Assembly: GCA_001599755.1 (NCBI GenBank)
Contig: BCHX01000002.1
Coordinates: 806,001-870,000 of the forward strand
Reading direction: 5' to 3'
Origin: Gliomastix tumulicola
Lineage: Eukaryota; Ascomycota; Sordariomycetes; Hypocreales; Bionectriaceae
Length of the DNA: 64,000 nucleotides
In this document: positions 1 to 10,567 of the stretch, one piece after another
How positions within the stretch are numbered: position 1 is the stretch's first letter
How the letters are laid out: each line of letters starts with the position of its first letter
Position numbers and translations under genes: made by a program
The notes under the pieces: generated by a model
Databases searched by the model: none
The model's input: the letters and a program-made list of their open reading frames with translations, nothing else
Told to the model about the DNA's origin: nothing

Positions 1-444
1 CTCCCCCCCATGCTCTAAAAGCTGACCTCATCGATGTTTGTTCCCACCCGCGTGTTCCACAGCATTGACCCCGAGGCGGGTTTTGAGACTCCGGTCGGGG
101 TCTTGTAAGGACCCGACATAGCGGCCCCTATAACCGACACGCTTCGGTCTCTGGGAGTCTGCCTGGACTCCGTGTGTGCTGTGCCTGTGCCTGTGCATGC
201 ATGCTGCGCGCGTTTGCTGAGCTGGCTGGCTGCATGTGCCCCCTTTCGCCCCCCCGTCCCCGCGCATCCCATCCCAAAGGTCCAAACGGGCGCAATTTGT
301 GTTATCATCACCTCATTGACTGTTTTCAGAAAAAGGACTGACACAGGAGATACCCAAAGACCGAGGACCCAAGATCAAGACCACAAAAAAAAAACAGAAA
401 GACAGAAAGAAAGAAACAGAAAGCCACAGAAACAGGTTGCTGTC
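1..444. other. Upstream region of the Zn2Cys6 gene
   Basis: No gene is supported here. An open frame on the minus strand (about 15-344) has no recognisable domain and low-complexity GT-rich composition. The last 100 bases before the regulator ATG are A-rich (a run of nine A and several aga/gaaa units near 384-420), as expected for a fungal 5' UTR. Confidence 0.5.
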
Positions 445-2686
445 ATGTCGGGTGCCCCTGAGCTGAACCGGCTGTCTTGCGCACGCTGCAGAGACCGTAA
501 AGTCCGCTGATCTCCGGATCTTTCCCCCCCCGTCCGCCCGCTGTCACCGAAAATCTCTCCGACCATAGCTGATGCTTGATTGTAACCCTAGATCAAATGT
601 AACCGTGTTATGCCAGAATGCGGCCGGTGCAAGGCGAGCGGTGCGCAGTGCGCTTATCCCGCGAGGCAGAAAAGGCGGTTGAACAAAGTCGAAGATCGGT
701 CAGAGTACGTATGGGGGTACCATTCGTGCTGCAGCTTTCTCATATTTATTTTATTTTTGGGGAGGACTTTCGCTCACATGCTACAGGGTAACAACATCGA
801 ATGACGCCTTGAACGGCATTCTGGATCGTCTTCGTCGCTTGGAGAACTCATCCTCCACCGCCGTCAACACCAGCACCAACATCAACACCAACATCAACAC
901 GGGCACTTCTGCCATCACACCCGCTCTGTCTACTCCCGCATCGCCAGCCATCCTCATTCCAAGCCCAGACATTAGTCTCGCCGACCATGACTCGAGCGTG
1001 TGTCTCAGCGCGAGCGTCGCGACATGCATCACCACGCCGTTCAGTCAGGGTCACAGAAGGGGGTTCGATGTCAACGAGGTGATGCTCGATGCCACGAACC
1101 GGGTGCAGAAGCTGCGGCAGCAGAGCCTCGGGACCTCTGTCATTGCACAGTCAATCGAGATCCCGAAGGACCTCGCCAAACACTGTGTTGCCAGTATGCA
1201 CCCTTCCCTTCCCTTCCCTTCGCTCTTAGCACATCCCTTGATGCCCACGAGGATACATACTTACGATACTTCATGATGCAGGCTACTTTGCACGGAGACC
1301 GGAGTACAGCTGGTCCTATGTGGTGGACAGGGAGCTGATGGAGCTTCTGCCCGACATCCTCGGCCTGCCTCACGTGCATGTCGATCCCGTGATGGTGGTG
1401 ATCTACTACAGCATCTTGTACAACGAGCTTGCGATTCACACGTGCGTATCGATGTCGAGCCGCGAGGACACCTACCTGAACCAGTGCTATCTCGGCTGCC
1501 TGCGCGCCCTGCAGACGTGGCAACGCGAGGCATCTGGATCACTGGCTGATTTCGTTGCTGCATTGCTAGTCGTACGTTCACACCAACCAGCGCCGTGTTT
1601 CCATCCTGAACCCGACATTACTAACACCGTGTTCCATTGCTTTGTAGACTAGGGCTACGGCAGAATACTTCGACTTCGACATGTCGTGGAAGATGTTCAA
1701 GCTCGCCTGCGAGTACTGCCAGACCCTCAACCTGCACAACCTCGACCAGTTCTCCCCGGACCTCGAGGTCGACGGCCTCAACGACGACATGCTCGACCAG
1801 CGGCGCAAGGACATCTGGGAGATCATCCAGATCGACCTCTTCTTCCGCCTCACGCACAACATGCCGCCCGCCATCACCAACACGCCGTGGAAGGTGAATC
1901 TGCCGTGGCTGGCCGTGGACCCGAGCCTGCTGCCGGACGTGACCGAGTCCATGGTGTTTCTCGCGAGCTCGAGGTTCACGCTGGTCGTTGCCCGGTTCTT
2001 CGTCATCCTGGAGGAGGCTAGGGACGGAGGAGATAGGATGGGGTTCAGGGCTGCGGTCGAGGGCCTGTGCCAGGAGATCCTGGGCATCTACGAGGAATAC
2101 CCCGTGGTAAGTGAACCCAGGGCAGTCGTAGAACCAAGCTTGCTTGAATCTGATTGATGAGCACTACTAACCTGTTGCCATCATCATTATCCAGACCAAG
2201 TGGCTCTGGGACGCCCGCGAAGACCCAAAGGTGTTCTGGACCATAGCCGAAGCCTGCCTCATGGGCTACACCTCCATCATGCACATGACCCGCCGAGCCG
2301 AGCTGCTCGACAACCCGCACGCCCAGGCGGACCTCTCAGGCTCCTCCTCCTCCCCCGAGATGCCCTGCTCGCCCGTCGTCGTCGACGCCGCCCGCAACAT
2401 CATCGACTGCCTCAACAAGATCTTCGCCGTCTTCCCGCGCATCGAGACCTTGATGGCCGTCTTCGGCGCCTACCAGAGCCACATCGCCTTCTCCGTGCTC
2501 GCCATCAACATCCTCAACGCGCCGTACCCGCTCGAGTATCTGGCCGACGTCAAGCTGCTGGAGGGACTTGCCGAGCGGGCTTCGGTGCTGTGCCGGGGCC
2601 AGAGGGATATCACGCCGTTGACGTTTGCGATGCAGATGGTGATTTCGGAGGTGCGGGCTAAGCTTGAGGAGTGCTCTGTGGAGTGA
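445..2686 (+). CDS. Zn(II)2Cys6 fungal transcription factor
   Basis: Six exons join in phase: 445-501, 592-704, 787-1193, 1282-1571, 1648-2106 and 2195-2686, giving 605 aa. The N-terminus carries a binuclear zinc cluster with cysteines at about 12, 15, 22, 29, 32 and 39 (CX2CX6CX6CX2CX6C). A basic linker and a short leucine-rich dimerisation helix (LDRLRRLE) follow. The rest is helical and resembles the fungal-specific transcription factor middle homology region. Intron 1 (donor gtccgc, acceptor cctag) splits the zinc cluster between Cys15 and Cys22; reading through it gives a stop after RKVR, so splicing is required. Family knowledge: such proteins bind CGG-type sites as nuclear regulators. 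The target is unknown. It is convergent with the AAA ATPase 166 bp downstream. Confidence 0.92.
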
Positions 2687-2852
2687 TACTTGTTCCAAAG
2701 TAGTCAGTCGATGGGATTTTTTTTTGGAAAGGGTGACCGGCGAAACCTTGGTGCTGCTCATTGTATATCTATCTATATAGAAGCCTCTGTATGCGTATCT
2801 ACTATTAGTATAGTATATGTGCCTCAGACGAACGGCCTTGTACCAAACACGG

Positions 2853-2999
2853 TCAAGACTTCGATTTGGCCTTCTTCCTGGCCTGGTATCGACGAAACTC
2901 TTCCAACTCGTCCAGCTCCTCATCTTTCGCAGAGCTAGCCTTCGCGTCCTTCTTCTTCCCCTTCCCATTTTTTTCTTTGACTACAGGAGGCTTATCATC

Positions 3000-3043
<44 letters not shown>

Positions 3044-6000
3044 CGTCGCTACTGTCGTCACTGTCATCCTCGCTATCGCTCTCGCTCTCATCTTCCAACG
3101 ACACTTCCTCTTTGACATCGCGTCTTGGTGCAGCGGCGCGGCTCGTAACCGTCCCCTTGCGTCCATCAGCGCCGGCTCGTACTACCACCCGTCGACGAGG
3201 GGCTTCCCATGCCCCAGGCGCCGCCTCGAGTTCAAACCCGTCATCCCGCCACTGGTCCCGCTGCGCGATCTCCTCGTCGGTGCCCTGCAGCGTCTGTCTG
3301 AGATAGACGTCGAACTGCTTCGAGCCCTCTGCGACGACCTTGAACTGCGCCTTGCCGAGGACGGGCTTCGGCGCACCCTCGGGGAGCTGAGCGGCCGCGT
3401 ACTCGACGAGAGCGATGGCGGTTTGGAACGCGTTCCGGATTTGCCTGGATCAAAAGATGAGGTTAGTTAGTTTCACTCGAGTTGATGAAGTATACGAGAA
3501 CGGCGGGAGGGGGGCTCGCTTACCGGCCGTTCCATGTGTTATAGCCCTCCTTCTGCATCTTGAGGTAATGCTTCTTCGCAAACTTCCGGATCTCCTTATC
3601 CTTGAACTTGAAGGTCGCCGGTAGCGCGGACCTGGCCTGCTCCTTCTTGGCCCTCTCTAGGAAGGCCTCGTACAGGCTGATGGTCGTCTGGAGGTCTAGA
3701 CGTGGGTAGTATACACTGAGATGAATACGCGACTTGAAGGCTGGGTCGATGCCGCCGACACGGTTCGTCGTAAGAAACAGGATGCCTGCGTAGTAGTCGA
3801 GACTGCGGAGAAAGACACTCGTAACGGCATTGCGACGCAGGTCTGTCTTGTCGCGCTTGGCTAGGAAGACATCAGCCTCATCGAGGAGGAGAACGCTGTC
3901 CCAGCGGTGTGCGAGGCGGAAGTTTTGCTGGAGCTTCGCTTCGACGTCCATGGCCGTCTCGCCGATGTCACCACACGTGATGGGGAACAGCGGACGCTTG
4001 GTCTTGTCGGCAACGCACTCGGCAGTGGACGTCTTTCCGACGCCTGGCTCTCCGTGGAGGAGGATGATGAGACCTGTTCCCTTGCCTTTGATGAGATCAA
4101 GAGAGGTCCCAACAGACTGCGAAGCCCCCTTTGCATCAGACGACCACCCGCCCCGAGACTTCTCATGCGTCTCGACGAGGGCTAGGATAGTCTCCTTGTG
4201 GTCCGGCGAGATCATGAGCTGGTTGAAGTCATTGTCGAAGGGCACCGTGGTGAGATCATCTATCTTCAACGTCGCCCACTTCCTCAGCCTCAAGACGAAG
4301 CCGTGCAGCCAGTTGGGCAGCAGCAGCGCATCATCACCAAGCTCATCGGCGCTCCGGCCGCCAGACAGCCCGCCGTAGTCCCGGAGGAAAGGATCTGAGA
4401 GGAACGCAGCCATCTTGAGGTCTTTGTGGACAATGTCCGATCCGCAGCAGCCCTCGTCGTGTAGGCTATGTTCGCACCACGGGATCAGCTTCGTCTCGCG
4501 CAGGTCCTTCTGTGAGAGATCGTCCGGCTTGACGCCAGACGTCGGCACCCACTCGGGCTCTGCGTTGAGAGCCATGGCCGTGTCGATGATGACCTGCCCT
4601 TCGAGGTCCTGCGGAGGCTCGTCGAGCGTGCGGCCGCGATGCATCCGATGGTAGAAGGGCTGCCTCGTCGCCTTCAGATAGTAACGGCCTTGAGCCAGCA
4701 GACGCTCTCGAAGGGCATCGGGGTCGGGGTCGAGACGCATAGGGTAGACCTCGAGTAGAGAAATCGCCCGGCGACCTGCATACCTCCGGATCAGGAAGTT
4801 GTGCAGATGAGAGACATACTCGGTGCCGTTGAACCGCACACTGCAGCAGTCGACCATGAACCCATTCAGGGCAGGCACTCGATCCCTCTCGTTTTCCATG
4901 ATCCAGATCAGAGGGTCACGACCGCCAGCGTAGTTGACCATCCTATAGGCTTGGTCTTTCTTGCCCTTGGCCACGACGGCCTCCCCGAGCTGAAATAGAT
5001 GCCAGAGGTCGTAGTACTCGATCTCCTTCACCGTGCCGTCGCGAATGCTCTGCCTCAGCTCGAAGGTCGACTTGAGATCCACGTCGAGGAATTCGATCAG
5101 GAGCTTCAAATCTCGCAGCAGTTCCACCCATTTGAACTCGATGTTACTGAACGTACCCTTGTGGGCCTCATCGTGCTCGTCGTCTTTGTCCTCGGCCTCT
5201 TTGATCTTCCTTTCCACCTCCTCGACGCTCTCCCTGATAGCCTTCTCGTACTTGAACAGCAGCCTGAACGGCCTCAGGAAAAGGAGCGGTGACGCCGCGG
5301 ACGCCACGACGTCGAAGCTCCTGTACGTCGAGAGATTCTCTCGGCTCAGTCCCTCGAGATGCGAGATAAGCGACCAGGACCGGATCCGCAGCCTCTCCGG
5401 CACCAGCATCCCTGCGTTCTTTCCAGCGTCCTGTCCCAGCAAGCCGCCGGTGGGCCTGCGCTTGATGCCCTGAGCTGGTTCATCGTCGGCGTCGCCATGG
5501 CGAGTATCCTGGTAGCTATCGGACACCAGAACCTCCAGCGCGGGCTTCTCGTCGGGGAGCTGAGACCTGACATGAGCCGTCATTCGGAACTCGTCGGCGT
5601 AGCTCCGCTTGATGATGCCCTTGAACACGGGCGCACTCATCATCTTGTTCCTACTGATGTCGAAGTCTTCCGGCAGGTTCCTCACGTCCGCCTCGAGGAT
5701 GCGCAGCTTGTCCTCGAGCTCGTTCAGCCTTTCGTTGGTGATGATGTTGTGGAGAGAGGCCTGCCAGGCACGCGTGCTGATTTGCTTCCGCTTGCGCTCA
5801 TTCTGGAGGATGGTGGAAGGCGCGTGGTACATCAAGTTGGATTCGACTTCCCGGTAGGATTCGTCAGGCATCGCCTTGATGGCTTCGGTTATCCCCTCGG
5901 TCATTTCAGGCGCGAGGTCCTCATCTGCCTTGGTGTTGTCTCCATTGTCGTCGTCGTCGTCGTCGTCAGCAGCGTCATGGGCGCTGCTGACATTTCCCTC

Positions 6001-6141
6001 CGAGGATGACGCCTCGGCTGCTGCTGCTGCTGCTGCTTCTGTCGCTGCTGCTGCCCGATTGTCGGGAGGGCTTGTATCTGGCTCACTGTTCCTGGTCATC
6101 TGAGACGGGAGGTCTTCCGGTTGGACCTCTCGTGGGGCCAT
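2853..6141 (-). CDS. AAA+ ATPase, DUF7025-type, acidic poly-Ser tail
   Basis: Two exons (6141-3524, then 3444-2853) give 1069 aa. The join restores the AAA lid signature NGRQIRNAF across the intron. The N-terminus is low complexity (poly-Ala near 30-42, poly-Asp near 59-65), followed by a short coiled coil (about 135-155). A DUF7025-like region lies around 375-500. The AAA core has Walker A GEPGVGKT (697-704), Walker B LLLDEAD (751-757), sensor TTNR (791-794) and a candidate arginine finger in FKSR (802-805). The C-terminus is acidic/Ser-rich with 14 consecutive serines from a (CTG)14 run at 3001-3042, ending in a lysine-rich tail. All ATPase residues are present, so it is probably active. 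Cellular role is unknown; relatives are common in Pezizomycotina and vary in copy number. It shares a 538-bp intergenic region with the divergent STAND-like gene. Confidence 0.9.
3001..3042. repeat. (CTG)14 trinucleotide repeat in coding sequence
   Basis: Fourteen perfect CTG units, read on the minus strand as AGC serine codons in the acidic tail of the AAA ATPase. In-frame unit gain or loss would change only serine number. Confidence 0.95.
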
Positions 6142-6679
6142 GGTATCTTCACTGATGCACTACGACAACTTCGCAGAGCCTTTTCTCTTCTTTCCTCCAG
6201 AACAGGTAGATGTCCTGGCAGACCTTGACCAAGCTGTAGGGGAGAGATAAGTCCCCCTCCCCCGCTGCGTGTCACCTGAAAGACGGAGTGCATCTACTTT
6301 TATCCCTCTTCCCTCCCTGCGGAGCGTCCGCATGATGCAAATAAGGCAACCAAGGGGGCTATATATAATTCCATGTCGATGAGGGGCCACGAGACGATCA
6401 ACCCAATCATCGTCACGCCCGCTCCTGCATGTCAGCCACTATCTGTTCAAAATGACCAGGGGCCCTCCCTCCCATGCCACAGGTCGCTTAATAGAGGATG
6501 AATGCCTTGCAGCCAAGAGCGAAGCCCGCCTTAAATCCCACAAATATCGGTCCACGATGGGATAAAGCCCGACGAGGTCCCCGGAACCCGATGAACAGAC
6601 AACGTTCATACAATCAGACGCGCGCCCCCATCCATCCATCGATAACGATCGTCAAGTCCAAGCAAGACCTCCCCCTTTG
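6142..6679. promoter_or_regulatory. Shared divergent promoter, AAA ATPase / STAND-like gene
   Basis: 538 bp lie between the two divergent ATGs. A TATA-like tract (ctatatataatt) sits near 6359-6370, almost palindromic, about 220 bp from the left ATG and 310 bp from the right one. No ORF with a recognisable product is present. Confidence 0.55.
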
Positions 6680-8780
6680 ATGGAGGCGGAGCGACAGGAG
6701 TTTCTGGCCAGTCGGCCGCGCAATCCTCCAAGCAATGCCGTCACCTTCCTTGAAAACCAGGTCCAGCTTCGCGGGGAGCCACCGTCGGTGTTTGTCGAGC
6801 GCTTGAATCGCGTTGATTCCCTCGAGGTGGGCAAGGAGCAGAAAAAGATCAGGTAGGTGCGCAGACCAGATATTTGGGCTCCCTGTCTACGCTTTCGCTG
6901 ACATGTGATGTTAACAGTGATGATCTGTGGAAACAGGCGGATGAGGCCAAAGCCACACTCTTCGGCCTGGTCGAGCAAGTCAGGGCGAAGCTGGACAAGA
7001 AGGGCGGCACGGGTGGAACTGGCGCTCCAGGACAGTCGGCGGCAAAGGTCAATATGAAAGATTGCACGTGGGATCAGGTGATGCAAGAAGTCCAGGTTAC
7101 AGCCTCACACTGGTCAAGTTCGCCGAATAGGGACACGAAGCGAAAGCACCTGGAGACCATCGGTCGCCACGGTGACGCTTTCAACGCGTGGCTTCAGGTG
7201 CTTCCGGGTGGTGACTATGGCTCGAGGTATTTGCTCATTTTGGCAATGAATCTGGTATGAGGGCTAACGTAATACTGGATCAGCATCTGCGGTGTATTTG
7301 CCCTCGCCATCGGGGTAATGTCTATCATTCCGGGCCACCTAACCCAGCCCTGAGCTAACTTATTGGTAGGCAGCAAGTCAGTACTCAAAAGTCGAAGACG
7401 CCATTGTCGAGGCATTAGCCCAGATCCCCGAGATCGTCGAGGGTGCTCGTCGATACGTGACTCTTTACGCCGAATCAAGAGACCATCGCCTCGAGGAGAA
7501 GACGTTCGATCTGTACCTCGCAATCTTACGAGCGTTGTGTCACATAATGCGCTTTTTCGCCGATAGTTCGATTCGTGAGTTACTCTCCCGCGACATGAAT
7601 CATGCATGCGTTTCCACACGTTGTGAGGCTAACCTCGAAATCCCCAGGGAGGTTCTGCGGACCGCTGTTCATGCAGTCATCCTACCAGAAAGGCCTCTTA
7701 GAGAGCATCGACAACGTCAAAGCACGAGCAGCTCGCGTCGAAACGGAAGCGGAGCACTGTTTTCAAAAGGGCGTCTCGGACATGAGAAAGACACTCCAAA
7801 GTTACGAGAATATCCTCCTCGGCACGTACGAAGGCACAAAGAACGGGCAGCATGTTCTACAGAGTATATATGATCTGTTGAAGATTAACGGCGGGAGGAC
7901 CTTCGAGTCACTACCACTGCCACTACCACCACCACATCGTCAGACCATTCAGCAGCAGCAGCAGCTTGAGCAGAAACAGAAAGAGCAACAGCAACAGCGG
8001 CAGAAGGAACTTGTGGAGGATCTACTCGAGGCACTGCAATTTGATGCAGAGTCTGCCCAGCAGGACCTTGACAAGTGTCTGAGACTCGGAGCAGGGCTCG
8101 GGGGCAAGGCCCAAGCGAAGACGGCGAGTTTGATCCGAAATCCAGTGTTCGAAGCGTACATGACGCAACATGACTTCTCCTCGTCCTTGCTTGTCCACGG
8201 GAACGATGATCTTTCTGTCATGGAAGGACAGTCGCCACTTAGCCTGGTAGCCGCCCGGCTCGCCCAGCTGTCTGCGCAACCGGAGCTGAGCTTTGGACTG
8301 TCATACCTCTGCGCAGAGCATCCCGTCTACCGCCGCATACCATCTCCTGTCCCGCCACCGGTAGAGATGCTCTGCAGTCTCATCGGACAGCTCGTCTCTC
8401 AGATGCAAGAAAAGCTAGACGAGATTGACCTGTCCTTCCTCGACAGGGATCAGTGGCGGAAGATCCGAGCTCTCAACCCCAAGACACTCTGCTCCGTGTT
8501 TGAAGAGCTCGCACAGAGAGTGCCGAAGGATTGTCTGATCATGTGCGTGGTGGATGAGGCCTGGCTATATGAGAATGGGCCATCGCGGCAGACCACCTTG
8601 GATATCTTCCGGCGGTTGACGAGGCTTGTGAGGAAGAGCAAGGAGGTCATTTTCAAGTTGTTTGTGACCTGTCGTGGGAGGTCAAGAATGCTTCAGGAGT
8701 ACTTCGCTGAGCATATTCTGAATTTGGATGAGTTTGTTGGGGCGGAGGACTCGTCGACGTGGACAGTGACTACCCTATGA
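6680..8780 (+). CDS. DUF7708 / STAND-like protein with P-loop-less NTPase core
   Basis: Five exons join in phase: 6680-6852, 6918-7226, 7284-7314 (31 nt), 7370-7574 and 7648-8780, giving 616 aa. The N-terminal third is helical and resembles the fungal DUF7708 region found ahead of NACHT domains, with the motif GSSICGVFALAIGAASQYS formed across two introns. A Gln-rich linker (about 340-358) follows. The C-terminal half looks like a NACHT/STAND fold: a strand SSLLVHGN stands where a Walker A loop would be, with a Walker B-like strand LIMCVVDEAW (about 536-545) and a sensor-like strand FKLFVTCRGRS. No GxxxxGK[ST] is present. There is no repeat domain after it; the protein ends soon after the core. 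Family placement is from memory of fungal STAND architectures. Role in incompatibility or immunity is inference. Confidence 0.82.
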
Positions 8781-9103
8781 GAAGCGAGGGTTTGGGAGGA
8801 GGGCGCTGATACTATAGGTTTTTCTTCTTAGCATTTTGATAGTAAGAAATGGTATATTTATGTGTCAAGAGGCAAGTTTGGAAATCAGAATGTCGACTTG
8901 AAATCATAACTAGAAGCCTCCCTGTCAGACTATAAGAACAACAATGCTCTTTTGTTTGGCCTCCTGGTGCACCACGCTTATCCTGTCACCATCAATAATT
9001 ATTAAAATTTATCTATTCAGTCTAGACTTTCTATAGCGAGTCCCAAGAGACCGAGGGCTGTCTATGCATACGTTAGGTAATTAATGCTCAATCCCTGCAC
9101 GGT
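8781..9103. other. Convergent 3' region
   Basis: AT-rich spacer between the STAND-like gene and the convergent kinase-like gene. Several TTATTA/ATAATTATTAAAATT stretches (near 8993-9008) fit fungal 3' UTR and polyadenylation sequence. No gene is seen. Confidence 0.5.
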
Positions 9104-10567
9104 TTACATCATAGGGCAGCAACTGCGCGAGTTACAGAGCCCTCCCATGAGTGCAGCAAGCCCCGCCATTTCATTCGGCACAAGAGCTCCAGCATTGGCG
9201 GCATCCAGGGGCACAGGAGCAGCCTGTACGACTGCTTGAGACTCTTCCCCTCGAGAGGGATCCGAGGGTTGAGCTTGTACCTTGGTTGGCGGCGAGGGTG
9301 CAATTTTCGGGTTTCTCTCAGCCTTGCTCATCTTAAACCACTTATGCTGCAGGATCTCCTGTATAGAGATGCGGTTACCGGGCTCGTAGGCAAGGATCCT
9401 CCTAAGAAGGTCCTCAAGCACAACTCTCTCACCGTCTGGTACGGCTAACGCACCTCCATTCTGGTTGGAAGATTCCCCTCCCGCCGTCAATAGAGCAGAT
9501 AGAATGTGAGGGTCATATTTCTGACCGTCAATCGCCTTTTCTTCCTCTTCGAAATTCTCGATCCATTCTTGCCACACGGATTGCATGTGCTGTGGAAGAG
9601 GACCCAGCCGAGAGGTAAGCTCGTCAAGCAGGGAGTCCATAGACTCGCATGTGGACCAGGCATCCTGCTTTCGTATCTCGAAAATGGTGATGCCAAGGGC
9701 CCAAATATCGGCAGAAACGCCGATGGGGTTTCCCGTTCTCACTCCCGGCTCTTCCTCTGTCATTGATTTGAAGATATACTCAGGCGGAACATATCTGATA
9801 TTGGAATCAAGACAATCGGGAGGGGACTGAGCGTGGTAGACTGCGTCAAGGTTGGTGATGCAGATACTCGGCACAAGGTGCTCTTGCTTCAATGCCGATA
9901 AGTCTGCCGGGACCACCAGGTACTCGGGGTGTGATTCTGGAACGATGCCGTCGAGAGTGATCGCCCGCAGCTTGCGAGGCTTGCCTAGCAGTTGCAACAG
10001 CTCCGCCTCGTCAAGCTCATCGAGACCAGTCACCTTAAAAGTGATACCGTCAGGCCGGATATCTCCATGGCAGTATCCACTGGAGTGAATGGCGTCAAGT
10101 CCGCTCACCACCTGTTGAGACACCTTCTGTAAGATATCCTCAGGATCCGCAAACTTGGCCGACGGAAGAGGAAAGACAGGCGGGCCCACGAGCGGCAGCA
10201 CTTCGCACTGGTGAGTACCGTTGACGCTGGACATGGAAAAGCTGTCAAGAGGTAGCGCAAGATGTTCCATGCCCTCCTTTGGCGCTTTACTTAAAGATGC
10301 CGCAAGTGCCTTCGAGCTGGTGTTCGACCCAGACGATGCGGCATGGACCTTGACGCCTACATAAACATTCTCCTTCGTATCGCGGCACAGCCACGTTGTA
10401 TTGGACTCCGCGGAAATGAGCTTGTGCACCACTTTGTACCTCTCGTCGGCTCCCAGCTTTTCGTGTAGGTAGATTGGGCAGAGACCTCCCTCGCCGTAGC
10501 TCCGGAGGCGCTCGAGCTGGAGAGTGGCTGAAGGGTCACCCTGCTCGAGGAAGACGTTGGTTGCCAT
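9104..10567 (-). CDS. Protein kinase-fold protein, probable pseudokinase, CaaX-like end
   Basis: Single exon, 487 aa. Kinase landmarks: VGVKV with the subdomain II lysine at K73, catalytic-loop region HGDIRPDGI (167-175), PPE (261-263, APE equivalent) and DIWALGITIFEI (287-298). The usual HRDLKPEN pattern is altered: Lys to Arg171 and Asn to Gly174. The DFG position reads NLD (239-241), so both metal-binding residues appear replaced. A long insert separates the catalytic loop from subdomain VII, as in SRPK-like fungal kinases. The tail is Pro/Ala-rich and ends CCPMM, which fits a CaaX prenylation box with a neighbouring cysteine. Reading: membrane-anchored pseudokinase or very atypical kinase. 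It is convergent with the STAND-like gene and divergent from the MFS gene. Confidence 0.85.
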   Translation of the reverse strand: MATNVFLEQGDPSATLQLERLRSYGEGGLCPIYLHEKLGADERYKVVHKLISAESNTTWLCRDTKENVYVGVKVHAASSGSNTSSKALAASLSKAPKEGMEHLALPLDSFSMSSVNGTHQCEVLPLVGPPVFPLPSAKFADPEDILQKVSQQVVSGLDAIHSSGYCHGDIRPDGITFKVTGLDELDEAELLQLLGKPRKLRAITLDGIVPESHPEYLVVPADLSALKQEHLVPSICITNLDAVYHAQSPPDCLDSNIRYVPPEYIFKSMTEEEPGVRTGNPIGVSADIWALGITIFEIRKQDAWSTCESMDSLLDELTSRLGPLPQHMQSVWQEWIENFEEEEKAIDGQKYDPHILSALLTAGGESSNQNGGALAVPDGERVVLEDLLRRILAYEPGNRISIQEILQHKWFKMSKAERNPKIAPSPPTKVQAQPSDPSRGEESQAVVQAAPVPLDAANAGALVPNEMAGLAALMGGLCNSRSCCPMM

